Assembly: GCA_031368215.1 (NCBI GenBank)
Contig: JANLRD010000135.1
Coordinates: 36,532 to 100,531, forward strand
Direction: 5' to 3'
Source: JANLQX01 sp031368215
GTDB lineage: Bacteria > Actinomycetota > Acidimicrobiia > Acidimicrobiales > JANYDT01
DNA: 64,000 nt
Made by a program: the position numbers and the translations under genes. Below the pieces are notes generated by a model, which was not told the DNA's origin, searched no databases, and was given only the letters and a program-made list of their open reading frames with translations. Positions 36,505-43,882 of this stretch are shown one piece after another (within the stretch, counting starts at the first letter, position 1; each line of letters begins with the position of its first letter).

Positions 36505-37364
36505 GCATCGCATCGATCGTCGCCGCCGTCGATCTGCTCGAGCCGCTTTCATACGGGTTCTTCCGTCGCGGGCTCACCGTGGCCGTGCTCGCCGGGGCGC
36601 TTTGCGGCCTCGTCGGCGTTTACGTCGTGCTGCGGTCTCTCAGCTACATCGGCCACGGGCTCTCGCATGCGGTGTTCGGTGGAGCCGCCGCCGCGGCGGT
36701 GGCGAACGTCAACTACTTCCTCGGTGCCGGCGCCTGGGGCATCGCTTCGGGACTGATGATCGGACGGGTGACACGGCGCAAGCTGCTCTCGGCCGACGCG
36801 GCGATCGGCATCGTCACCACGGCGTCGTTCGCCGCCGGGATCGTGCTGTTCAACAAGTTCGGACAGGCACGGCGCAGCATCGACGCTGTGCTCTTCGGTG
36901 ACATCCTCGGGGTCGCGCGGAGCGACGTGTTCGCCGTTGTCGGCGTCGGTCTCGCGGTGCTCGCAGTTGTGCTCGGCGCATACCGACCGCTGCTCTATGC
37001 AACGTTCGACTCCGAAGTGGCGCGGGTGACGGGCGGGCGTCCCGACCTTCTCGACGCAGTGCTCATGGTGATGCTGTCGCTCACCGTGCTTGTCACGATG
37101 CGCGTCATCGGCGTGTTGCTGATCTCGGCGCTTCTCGTTCTTCCGGCGTCCACGGCGCGCATGCTCACCGACTCGTTCTCGCGGATGCTCGTCATCGCCC
37201 CACTACTCGGCGCGCTTACTTCACTGATCGGGATGAACCTCAGCTACCACATCAACACTTCCCCGGGCGCCACCGTCATCCTGATCAACGCCTTCGTGTT
37301 TCTCGTGATCTTCGTGAGTACCGGTGGCGCCGGTCGACGTCGCGTCGCCCACGTCCACGTCTGA
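36501..37364 (+). CDS. Zinc/manganese ABC transporter permease
   Basis: 287 residues from the GTG overlapping the ATPase stop; an upstream extension of the frame lies inside the ATPase gene. About eight hydrophobic segments, with family motifs SLSYIGHGLSHAVFGG and the C-terminal VLLISALLVLPASTAR. A single permease suggests a homodimer. It is followed after 37 bases by repeat copy 3. Confidence 0.93.
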   Translation: MSIASIVAAVDLLEPLSYGFFRRGLTVAVLAGALCGLVGVYVVLRSLSYIGHGLSHAVFGGAAAAAVANVNYFLGAGAWGIASGLMIGRVTRRKLLSADAAIGIVTTASFAAGIVLFNKFGQARRSIDAVLFGDILGVARSDVFAVVGVGLAVLAVVLGAYRPLLYATFDSEVARVTGGRPDLLDAVLMVMLSLTVLVTMRVIGVLLISALLVLPASTARMLTDSFSRMLVIAPLLGALTSLIGMNLSYHINTSPGATVILINAFVFLVIFVSTGGAGRRRVAHVHV

Positions 37365-37400
37365 CCGACGGGATCCAGGGCCAAGGTGCCCGTGTGCGGC

Positions 37401-37462
37401 CGAACACCTCCCAGCGACGTTCGGAGGTGTTTTGCCCCCATATCTGGGGGCAACCTCTCTCC
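37401..37462 (+). repeat. Double-hairpin repeat element, copy 3
   Basis: First hairpin AACACCTCC (37403-37411) with GGAGGTGTT (37423-37431), followed by TTT. Second TTGCCCCCA (37432-37440) with TGGGGGCAA (37445-37453). Tail CCTCTCTCC (37454-37462), where identity with copies 1 and 2 ends. A related pyrimidine tail recurs at about 37535-37560. It sits between two convergent genes, which favours a terminator role. Confidence 0.85.
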
Positions 37463-37562
37463 ATGTGTCTTCAGCCACCCGTGTTGCGAGCAGTCGAGCG
37501 AAGCGAGCGGCGCAGCGCCGGACGAGTGGGGGAAGTCTCTCTCCTAATCTCATCTCCCAATG

Positions 37563-38840
37563 TCAGGTGAGGAGCCATTCGGGGCCGGAGGGGGTGTCGC
37601 GGACTTCGATGCCGGAGGTGGTGAGGCGGTCGCGGATGAGGTCCGAGAGGTCGTAGCGCTTGTCCTTGCGCACCTCGCCGCGAAGTTCGAGCAGAGTCTC
37701 GACGAATGGCGCCACCCGCTCCCGGGGGTCGGCCAGCCCCTGGCCGGCTGCCTCGCCGAGGCGGCTGATCATCGAGCGCATCATCCGCCGGGCCTCGTCG
37801 GCTTCCTCGGACTGCAGGGTGTCGGCCGACCAGGCATGGATGGCCGCCTCGAGGTCCAATGCGGCGCGCACGGCGCCATCGCCGTTACCGGCGATGAGGG
37901 ATTCGGCGAAGGCCGCGCCGAGTCGCTCCGTGGTGGCACCGAGTGACGCAGCGTCGATCGCTGTTTCTGCGTCGGTCGCGGGCGGGTCAGCGACGGCTGG
38001 GGTCGCGACCGTGTGACCGCCGGAATGCGTGGCGGTGGCACCGGGGAAACGCAACGCGTCGATGGGTACAACGGTCCCGGCGGGGTAGGTCACGGTCGAC
38101 CCGCCGTGGCGGACCGAGACCACGCCACGACCGATCACTGTCGCGGTGTCGGCGTCGAGATCGAGAATTACGGCGGTGTGCTCGTCGACGCCCATGACGT
38201 GATGTCCGGTCGGCAACGCCGCCTCGAGCATTCGGAGCCGACGCTCGCCGAGGTAGCAGAACCTCGTGTCGTGATGTCCGCCCTCGGCGTTGTCGTAGTG
38301 GGGGATGAGCGCGACCGGCAGCCCGATTGAACCGAGCACGTCGAGACCATCGAGCCAGTGCGGCTCCTCTCCGGCCTTGTAGATCTCATACACCGGAACG
38401 GTGACGCGCCCGAGCGTGAGGGCGGCGGCAGAGGCGAACGTGACCGCGCCGCCGGTGCGGAGCTTGTCGGCCAGGATCGTGTGCAGCGGCGATCCCGTCC
38501 ACTGGTGAAGCGCATAGGTGGGCGAGCCCGGCCCGGCGAACACGTAGGTGGATGCACGAAGGAGGTTGAAACCGCGTTCGAGGGCCACCGGGTCGCCGCC
38601 GACAATGCGGGTCAGCCCGGCCACGCTGAGCTCGGTCACCACCGATTCGGCAAAGTACTGCACGGCTTTCTGGGCCAGCTCCGAGGCGTTCTCCTGAAAG
38701 CCGTAGGGCGTGTCCAGCAGCGCGGCCCGGGCCGCGACACCGAGGCGTCCGACGACTTCTCGGTGGACCTTCACCATCGTGGGTGCGGTCTCACCGGAGC
38801 CCATCAGGGTGAGGATGCGGGGAAGGGGAGCAGTCGTCAT
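37563..38840 (-). CDS. Peptidase S51/cyanophycinase-like domain fused to a CysRS-like C-terminal domain
   Basis: 425 residues; start at MTTAPLPRI (the longer open frame is antisense to the hydrolase gene). The N-terminal 270 residues resemble class I glutamine amidotransferase-like serine peptidases of family S51: LMGSGETAPTM, GPGSPTYAL, the nucleophile-type turn TFASAAALTLG, and IPHYDNAEGG with GVDEHTAVIL. After a linker, residues about 310-425 are helical and end YDLSDLIRDRLTTSGIEV followed by DTPSGPEWLL, the signature of the cysteinyl-tRNA synthetase C-terminal end. The catalytic synthetase domain is absent. It overlaps the hydrolase upstream by 4 bases. Function unknown. Confidence 0.72.
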   Translation of the reverse strand: MTTAPLPRILTLMGSGETAPTMVKVHREVVGRLGVAARAALLDTPYGFQENASELAQKAVQYFAESVVTELSVAGLTRIVGGDPVALERGFNLLRASTYVFAGPGSPTYALHQWTGSPLHTILADKLRTGGAVTFASAAALTLGRVTVPVYEIYKAGEEPHWLDGLDVLGSIGLPVALIPHYDNAEGGHHDTRFCYLGERRLRMLEAALPTGHHVMGVDEHTAVILDLDADTATVIGRGVVSVRHGGSTVTYPAGTVVPIDALRFPGATATHSGGHTVATPAVADPPATDAETAIDAASLGATTERLGAAFAESLIAGNGDGAVRAALDLEAAIHAWSADTLQSEEADEARRMMRSMISRLGEAAGQGLADPRERVAPFVETLLELRGEVRKDKRYDLSDLIRDRLTTSGIEVRDTPSGPEWLLT

Positions 38841-39808
38841 CGTGGTGTCGAGCCGTTTTCTGGTGAGGTCACCGGAGCGACCGGTCGTGATGCAGCGTTC
38901 GAGGCGGGCTGTTGCGCCGCCGCGTGTGTCTTCTCGTGCAGCCGGATCAGAGAGTCGGCGGTTCGCTGCGGATGCTGGGCATGGAGGTCGTGGTCGGCGT
39001 CGGCGAACCATTCGATATCGACCGACATGGGGCTGGCGTTCGCGCACTCGGCTGCGCCGACCGCCTTGTCGTGGCTCCAATCGGCGGCGCTGTCGGCGAG
39101 AAGGAGCGCGGCGGGTACTGCGAGCCGGGCGAAGCTGGCAACCGGATCGTGTTCCCAGAGTGCCCGCAGGATCGCGAGATGGCGGTCACGGCTGAGCCAC
39201 GCAGCGATGGTGCCGTCGTGTCGCACCTCGAAGTTTGCGAGTGACCCGTCGATGCCGCTCTCCGGCCAGTCCGGATGTGCGCTCGTCATCCACGCTCGGA
39301 TGCGTTCGACCGGCGTCCCCGCGAGGTCGGGAGGGGCGAGTCGTGCCTCGCATTCGGACCAGTCGGGGAACCGCTCGGCGAGCTTGATGACCCCGCCGTC
39401 GATCGCCGCGACTGCCCGGACGCGGCCCGGGTGGTTCGCGGCGATCTCGACGACCACGTTGCCGCCCCACGACTGTCCGACGATCGTGGGCCGGCGGTCG
39501 TCCACCAGGCCTTCCTCCTCCAAGAGTTGCAGGACATCGGCGGAGACCGGATCGAATCCGTAGCCCGGTTCCTCGTGTCCCTCGCCATGCACCGGCGGCT
39601 TCGGGGACCGACCATGTCCGCGTAGGTCTACGGCGATGGACGCGTACCCACGCTCGGCCAGGGCCGCACCGACCCCGTCCCACATCCGTGCATTCGATGC
39701 GAGCCCGTGGATCAGGACGAACTCCGGAGCGTCGTCACGCGCGGGTGCCTGCTTCGAGAGACGCGTCGCCCCGGCGCGCGAATGACGGACGACGGCGAGG
39801 CGGACCAT
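38837..39808 (-). CDS. Alpha/beta hydrolase
   Basis: 323 residues. Motifs: VLIHGLASNARMWDG, DLRGHGRSP, nucleophile VGQSWGGN and the C-terminal His in ADADHDLHAQHP, so the catalytic set is complete. The last 25 residues are a Pro/Ser/Ala tail. TAGCCT on the minus strand lies nine bases before the ATG. It is first in a two-gene unit with the S51-like fusion. Substrate not predictable. Confidence 0.88.
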   Translation of the reverse strand: MVRLAVVRHSRAGATRLSKQAPARDDAPEFVLIHGLASNARMWDGVGAALAERGYASIAVDLRGHGRSPKPPVHGEGHEEPGYGFDPVSADVLQLLEEEGLVDDRRPTIVGQSWGGNVVVEIAANHPGRVRAVAAIDGGVIKLAERFPDWSECEARLAPPDLAGTPVERIRAWMTSAHPDWPESGIDGSLANFEVRHDGTIAAWLSRDRHLAILRALWEHDPVASFARLAVPAALLLADSAADWSHDKAVGAAECANASPMSVDIEWFADADHDLHAQHPQRTADSLIRLHEKTHAAAQQPASNAASRPVAPVTSPENGSTPR

Positions 39809-39817
39809 TGCTGTTCG

Positions 39818-39823
39818 AGGCTA
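39818..39823 (-). promoter_or_regulatory. Putative -10 box (TAGCCT) of the hydrolase gene
   Basis: Read on the minus strand, TAGCCT lies nine bases before the ATG whose first base is 39808. It is the same box and spacing as ruvC. Confidence 0.4.
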
Positions 39824-39870
39824 CGGCCAGTCGGAGCGCTACCTGTCCTCGCGGGACCAGGTAGGTCGGC

Positions 39871-40401
39871 TCACGACAACCGCCGCGCAGCCCATTCGGC
39901 CCGCCCGGAGCGGACAGCGGTGGAGGAGACCTCAGCCAGCATCGGGTCCCCGAGATCGAGCACGGTCATGGCGTTCGCCGGCGCGACGAGCGGCGCGTGC
40001 GGCGGCCGCGGGACGAGCGCTACATGGGGGAGCGATGCCACAGCGGCATCACGGGTGCTCTCGTCGCCGTACCAGGTCGGGTCGAGCACCTGCGCCCACT
40101 TGTCGGCCCCGACGACGACGACGTCGTAGCCCTGGGCGATCTCGGCGATGTAGCGCGTCGAGGTGACCTCGACATCGAAGCGGCGATCGTCGACGAGCGT
40201 TCGCAGGAGGAATGCCCGGGCCTCGACGGTGTCGGAACGGTCCGCTTTTCCGAGCGCGGCGCGCGAGAGCACGAAGGTGAGCGAGTCGCAGCGGCATTGC
40301 TCGAGCGTGGCGACGGCGATGGCGAGATGGGCAATTGTCGGTGGATCGAAGCTTCCCGGATACACGGCGCGTCGAGCGCCCCGCCTGGACGCCCGGCTCA
40401 T
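39871..40401 (-). CDS. NadD/CoaD-like nucleotidyltransferase
   Basis: 176 residues. Adenylyltransferase fold of the HIGH superfamily: YPGSFDPPTIAHLAIA carries the T/H-x-x-H nucleotide motif, and SSTAVR matches the ISSTxIR motif near the C-terminus. Family members transfer AMP to nicotinate mononucleotide or phosphopantetheine; the wording fits NadD better than CoaD but is atypical for both. It overlaps 6-phosphogluconolactonase by ATGA. Confidence 0.8.
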   Translation of the reverse strand: MSRASRRGARRAVYPGSFDPPTIAHLAIAVATLEQCRCDSLTFVLSRAALGKADRSDTVEARAFLLRTLVDDRRFDVEVTSTRYIAEIAQGYDVVVVGADKWAQVLDPTWYGDESTRDAAVASLPHVALVPRPPHAPLVAPANAMTVLDLGDPMLAEVSSTAVRSGRAEWAARRLS

Positions 40402-41150
40402 GACCGTGGTCTGCCGGTCACGAGGGCGCCCGCGTCGTTATCGGCGAAGACCACCTGATGGGGCGCGCCGATGAGACCCGCCGGAATGGTCCGGTCTCCA
40501 TCCATGAGCCGGCGAAGGGGTTCGGCTTTGGCCGCACCGGTCACGAGCCACACCACGACCCGGGCGCGGTCCAGTGACGCCCGGGTGAGCGTGAGCCGAC
40601 GGCTGCCGCGATAGACGCCGGTCAGCGCAACCGGGGCTTGCGTGATGTCGAGCACCGCGTCGCCGGGGACAAGCGAGGCGGTATGCCCGTCGTCGCCGAG
40701 TCCGAGGACGGCGACATCGAGGCCACGAGGGGCGATGCGCTCCAAGGTTTGTGTGTACAGCGACGTCGGGTCGGGGCTGTTCACGGGCATGAGGTGACGA
40801 TGCTCGGCGCCGACATCCGTCGGAACCAGGAGGAGCGCGAGGAGGTCGTTCGCGTTGCGCAGGGGGTCGCCATCGGGGGCAATGCGCTCGTCGACCTGGA
40901 AGATGTCGGTGCGAGCCCACCCGGCGGCAGTCGCCGGGTTCTCCAGGATGCTCTGCGCCAGGGACCCGAACATGGTCGCCGGGGTCGTCCCACCGGAGAA
41001 GGCGATGGACATGGCTGGGCTGGTCGGGGCGGAAGCACTTCGGACCCGGCGGGCGATCTCGTCGGCGCACGCCCGAGCGGCGGCGGCTGGGGTGGGGGCA
41101 ATGTGGAGGTGGCGGCGAGGTCCGGGTGGAGGTGCGGGGGAGGTGGGCAT
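40398..41150 (-). CDS. pgl: 6-phosphogluconolactonase (DevB/Pgl)
   Basis: 250 residues from MPTSPAPPPG; 30 upstream in-frame codons run into the mraZ promoter region and were left out. Hydrolyses 6-phosphogluconolactone in the oxidative pentose phosphate pathway. Motifs: AFSGGTTPATMF, DIFQVDERIAPDGDPLRN, and the His-containing VLGLGDDGHTASLVPG. No zwf or opcA lies beside it; the partner here is the adenylyltransferase gene. Confidence 0.92.
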   Translation of the reverse strand: MPTSPAPPPGPRRHLHIAPTPAAAARACADEIARRVRSASAPTSPAMSIAFSGGTTPATMFGSLAQSILENPATAAGWARTDIFQVDERIAPDGDPLRNANDLLALLLVPTDVGAEHRHLMPVNSPDPTSLYTQTLERIAPRGLDVAVLGLGDDGHTASLVPGDAVLDITQAPVALTGVYRGSRRLTLTRASLDRARVVVWLVTGAAKAEPLRRLMDGDRTIPAGLIGAPHQVVFADNDAGALVTGRPRS

Positions 41151-41266
41151 GAGCTCGCGGTTCGCGTGGGCAGGTGGGTACGGGCGTTTGCGCTGGTCGG
41201 GCGGGGACCACGAAAAAAGTTGCTGAATGCGCGTCACCAAACGTGCAGCGCTGTGGAGCTAGGTGG

Positions 41267-41272
41267 TAGGTT
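41267..41272 (+). promoter_or_regulatory. Putative -10 box (TAGGTT) of the dcw cluster
   Basis: TAGGTT is eight bases before the ATG of the 46-codon ORF at 41281, suggesting that the dcw transcript starts there without a leader. No strong -35 box is visible. Confidence 0.45.
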
Positions 41273-41280
41273 CTGGAGCT

Positions 41281-41421
41281 ATGGGGAGGCAGGTGGAGGA
41301 CATACGCGTTGCGTGCATCGCGGACACCGCGCCAACCGATGCCGGTGTGGCGGTGCTCGTCCCGGTCCAGCCGGTGATGGTCGTTTCGCTGGGTGCTCCA
41401 ATCGGGATCGTGGGGGCCTAG
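41281..41421 (+). CDS. Small ORF (46 aa) ahead of mraZ
   Basis: The ATG follows TAGGTT by 8 bases, and the TAG stop is 4 bases before the mraZ ATG, so translation could be coupled. Third codon positions are about 80% G/C, as in real genes here. The product begins MGRQVEDIRVACIADTA and has a hydrophobic second half (VAVLVPVQPVMVVSLGAPIG), without the charge of a classic membrane anchor. No family recognised. It may be a true small protein or a leader ORF that tunes mraZ translation. Coding status rests on frame, promoter spacing and base use only. Confidence 0.55.
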   Translation: MGRQVEDIRVACIADTAPTDAGVAVLVPVQPVMVVSLGAPIGIVGA

Positions 41422-41425
41422 AACC

Positions 41426-41848
41426 ATGTTGGCAGGCTCCGCCCGGGTCAAGCTCGATGACAAGTGGCGCTTCGTGCTCCCGGTGAAGTTCCGGGCCGAT
41501 GCCGGTGCCGTGATGCACTTCGCCAAGGGCGACCAGGGGCAGCTCCAACTGCTCACGGTCGACGCCTACCAGGTCGAGGTCGACCGACACCTCGCCGCCT
41601 TTGCGGAGGGCCGGGACCCCGATCGGTGGGCGATGCGTATGTTCATGGAGACGGTGGAATCCGTCGATCTGGACAGCCAGTCGCGGGTCCCCGTGATCGA
41701 CCGCCTGCGTGGCTACGCATCTCTGCGTGACCGCGGTGAACTCCAGCTGATCGGCATGTTCGACCGTCTCGAGGTCTGGGATCTCGAGACGTACGAACGC
41801 CGCCGCGCCGAGGTGCGGGGAGAAGGCGCCACCCATGGTGCAGCGTGA
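41426..41848 (+). CDS. mraZ: Transcriptional regulator MraZ
   Basis: 140 residues. MraZ is a double-SpoVT/AbrB DNA-binding protein that controls its own dcw cluster. Start at MLAGSARVKLDDKWRF, matching the family N-terminus. The first AbrB repeat has KLDDKWRFVLP, where most members read LDDKGRLTLP, and the second has VDLDSQSRVPVIDRLRGYASL, so the protein is divergent. The last 14 bases overlap rsmH. Confidence 0.85.
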   Translation: MLAGSARVKLDDKWRFVLPVKFRADAGAVMHFAKGDQGQLQLLTVDAYQVEVDRHLAAFAEGRDPDRWAMRMFMETVESVDLDSQSRVPVIDRLRGYASLRDRGELQLIGMFDRLEVWDLETYERRRAEVRGEGATHGAA

Positions 41849-42941
41849 CGGCGCCGATGACCTGGTTCAGCGGGACAGCGCCGATGGCTTCTCCCACGTT
41901 CCCGTCCTGCGCGACGAGACCGTCGAGTGGATCCGCCCCGTTCCGCCCGGGCTCTTCGTCGATCTCACCCTGGGCGGGGCCGGCCACGCCCGCGCCGTGC
42001 TCGACGCCTGCCCGCAGCTGCAACTCCTCGGACTCGACCAGGATCCGGTCGCCGTGGCGGCAGCGACCGAACGCCTCGCCCGATACGGGTCGCGCGCCCG
42101 CATCATGCACATCCGATCGGACCGCCTCGCCGATGCTCTCCGTGATGACGCCCGTGCTCGACGGGCGATGCCGGTGACCGCGATTCTCGCCGACCTCGGC
42201 GTCTCGTCCGTGCAGTTCGACGAGGGCGAACGAGGCTTTTCGTACCGCTCCGATGCGCCGCTGGACATGCGCATGGACACGAGCACCGGGCGGACCGCCG
42301 CCGAGTTCGTCAACGAAGCGTCGTTCGTGGAGATCGCGGATGCCCTGCGCATCTACGGCGACGAGCGATTCGCCGGTCGCATCGCCAAGTCGATCGTGGC
42401 GAACCGTCCCATCCTGTCAACCGGCCAACTCAGCACGATCGTGACCAATGCCATTCCGGCGGCCACCCGTCGCACCGGCGGGCATCCCGCCAAACGGACG
42501 TTCCAGGCGCTGCGCATCGTGGTCAACGACGAGCTCGACGTGCTCGCAACCATGATCAACGTCGGCTTGGACGCCCTCGCCCCCGGTGGACGCTTCGTCG
42601 TCCTCTCGTACCACTCGGGCGAGGACCGCATCGTCAAGGAACTCTTTCGAACCGCCGAATCCGGCGGATGCTCGTGCCCTTCCGGACTGCCGTGCGTTTG
42701 CGGCGCCCTTCCCCGAGGCCGGATGGTACGAAGAGGGGTCACCCGACCCCAGGCAGCGGAAATCGCTGCCAACCCGCGAGCTGCCAGTGCGGTGGCGCGC
42801 GTGTTCGAGATGGCCGTTCCGGGGGCAACCGCTTCCGGAACAGCATCTCGCGAACAACCCCGGTCATCTCCCGGTCCGGTTCCTCCGTCCGACGTTCGCC
42901 CCGAGAAGCTCGGCGGGTCGGACGCTCCTCCACGCACTTGA
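41835..42941 (+). CDS. rsmH: 16S rRNA (cytosine-1402-N4)-methyltransferase RsmH
   Basis: 368 residues. SAM-dependent methylation of C1402 in 16S rRNA. Motifs: HVPVLRDETVEWI, DLTLGGAGHARAVL (SAM loop), ILADLGVSSVQFD and FVVLSYHSGEDRIVKELF. The start is in the mraZ overlap and the N-terminal 18 residues contain a small duplication (VQRDGAD/VQRDSAD), so a start a few codons later is possible. The C-terminal 40 residues are Pro/Ser-rich and unlike the family. Confidence 0.93.
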   Translation: MVQRDGADDLVQRDSADGFSHVPVLRDETVEWIRPVPPGLFVDLTLGGAGHARAVLDACPQLQLLGLDQDPVAVAAATERLARYGSRARIMHIRSDRLADALRDDARARRAMPVTAILADLGVSSVQFDEGERGFSYRSDAPLDMRMDTSTGRTAAEFVNEASFVEIADALRIYGDERFAGRIAKSIVANRPILSTGQLSTIVTNAIPAATRRTGGHPAKRTFQALRIVVNDELDVLATMINVGLDALAPGGRFVVLSYHSGEDRIVKELFRTAESGGCSCPSGLPCVCGALPRGRMVRRGVTRPQAAEIAANPRAASAVARVFEMAVPGATASGTASREQPRSSPGPVPPSDVRPEKLGGSDAPPRT

Positions 42942-42949
42942 GGTTGTCT

Positions 42950-43882
42950 GTGTCTTCCCCGTTTGCCTCTCGACGTCTGCGCTCCCCTGCGGAGGCCTTT
43001 GCGCTTTCGCAACGCCCCCTCCCTGCCGGACTTCACCCAAATGCCCGCCGAGAAGCCCCCACGACGCCGTCGCGATTCGTGCCGTCCAGCGCCGATCTGA
43101 TGCGTCCCCGGGGCGCGGGCGTGAAGGATGCGATCGGCCAGCGCGGCCGCACGCAGACACGGCGTCCCGGACGGATCGGCACGGTGGCGTGGCCGATGCG
43201 GTCGACTTCCTCGACGTCCTCGACGTCGGGGTCCTCGGTGACGACCCGACCCGCCGCTCGACGGTCCGTCGCGTCCTCCGCGCCGCGCAGCGGTGGAGCG
43301 GCAGCGCTCGCTGGAGCGGCAGCGCTCGCTGGGGCGGCCCATACAGCTGGGGCGGCCCATACAGCTGGACGGGGCACCGGACGCCTGCACACGACGGTGG
43401 GCGCGACTGCGCTTCTCGAGGAAGTCACCCCGGAAACTGTCGACGACGCCCAGCCGAGACGCGTTCTCCCGAAGGGGCCCGAACTGCGCGCGGTCCCTGC
43501 GGCCCGAGCGACTCCCCGTCGGCCCGCGCAAGCAGTTCGTTCGACTCGCTGGAAGCGGCGGGTCCGAACCCTGCTTGCAGGATTGCTTCTCCTGGGTGTC
43601 GTCCTCGTCGCGTTCGCTGCGATCGCCATGCATTCGCAGCTCGCAAGCCGCCAGCTTCGTCTCAATGTTCTCCGGACGGACGTCGACACCGCCGAACGCG
43701 AACATCAGCGGTTGCGGCTCACGGTCGCCGAACTCGATACGCCCGAGCAAGTGGTGTCGAGCGCGTACAGCCTCGGCCTCGTCGGCGCCGCCGAGGTGGA
43801 GTTCCTTCCCACTGCGTCGACGATGCAGCCGCCGACCCGAACGGCAGGCCCGACCGTTCCGGACTTGGCCGGAGGGCGGTGA
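42950..43882 (+). CDS. ftsL: Divisome protein FtsL (long N-terminal tail)
   Basis: 310 residues from GTG with GAGG 6 bases upstream; most FtsL proteins have about 100-150. Identified by position between rsmH and ftsI and by the C-terminal part: one transmembrane helix (TLLAGLLLLGVVLVAFAAIA, about 206-226) then a leucine-rich extracytoplasmic coiled coil ending SSAYSLGLVGAAEVEFL, the FtsL pattern. The first 200 residues are a cytoplasmic, basic, low-complexity tail containing 18-base tandem repeats. FtsL links FtsQ to the FtsW-FtsI synthase. Sequence support for the tail being translated is the continuous frame. Confidence 0.75.
   Translation: MSSPFASRRLRSPAEAFALSQRPLPAGLHPNARREAPTTPSRFVPSSADLMRPRGAGVKDAIGQRGRTQTRRPGRIGTVAWPMRSTSSTSSTSGSSVTTRPAARRSVASSAPRSGGAAALAGAAALAGAAHTAGAAHTAGRGTGRLHTTVGATALLEEVTPETVDDAQPRRVLPKGPELRAVPAARATPRRPAQAVRSTRWKRRVRTLLAGLLLLGVVLVAFAAIAMHSQLASRQLRLNVLRTDVDTAEREHQRLRLTVAELDTPEQVVSSAYSLGLVGAAEVEFLPTASTMQPPTRTAGPTVPDLAGGR
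43294..43365 (+). repeat. 18-bp tandem repeats inside ftsL
   Basis: Unit 1 (43294-43311, 43312-43329) occurs twice without change, then a related unit 2 (43330-43347, 43348-43365) twice without change. The units share TGG-GCGGC and encode AGAAALAGAAALAGAAHTAG-like peptide. The 18-base period keeps the frame, so copy changes would alter only tail length. Confidence 0.9.

Noticed and set aside
35005..36552. 515-residue minus-strand ORF
   Set aside because: Antisense to the metal transporter genes, whose motifs are complete on the plus strand.
37463..37562. GAGCGAAGCGAGCGG-type sequence after repeat copy 3 as part of a mobile element
   Set aside because: Similar short runs occur before copy 2 but not by copy 1; no terminal repeats, target duplication or transposase are visible.
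41160..41195. TGGG direct repeats as MraZ operator boxes
   Set aside because: TGGGCAGG/TGGGTACG has an 8-base period, not the roughly 10-base period of known MraZ boxes, and only two good units exist.
42586..43881. Extension of the ftsI frame upstream to 42586
   Set aside because: It overlaps rsmH and ftsL in another frame; the ATG at 43882 has a ribosome site and begins just before the transmembrane helix.
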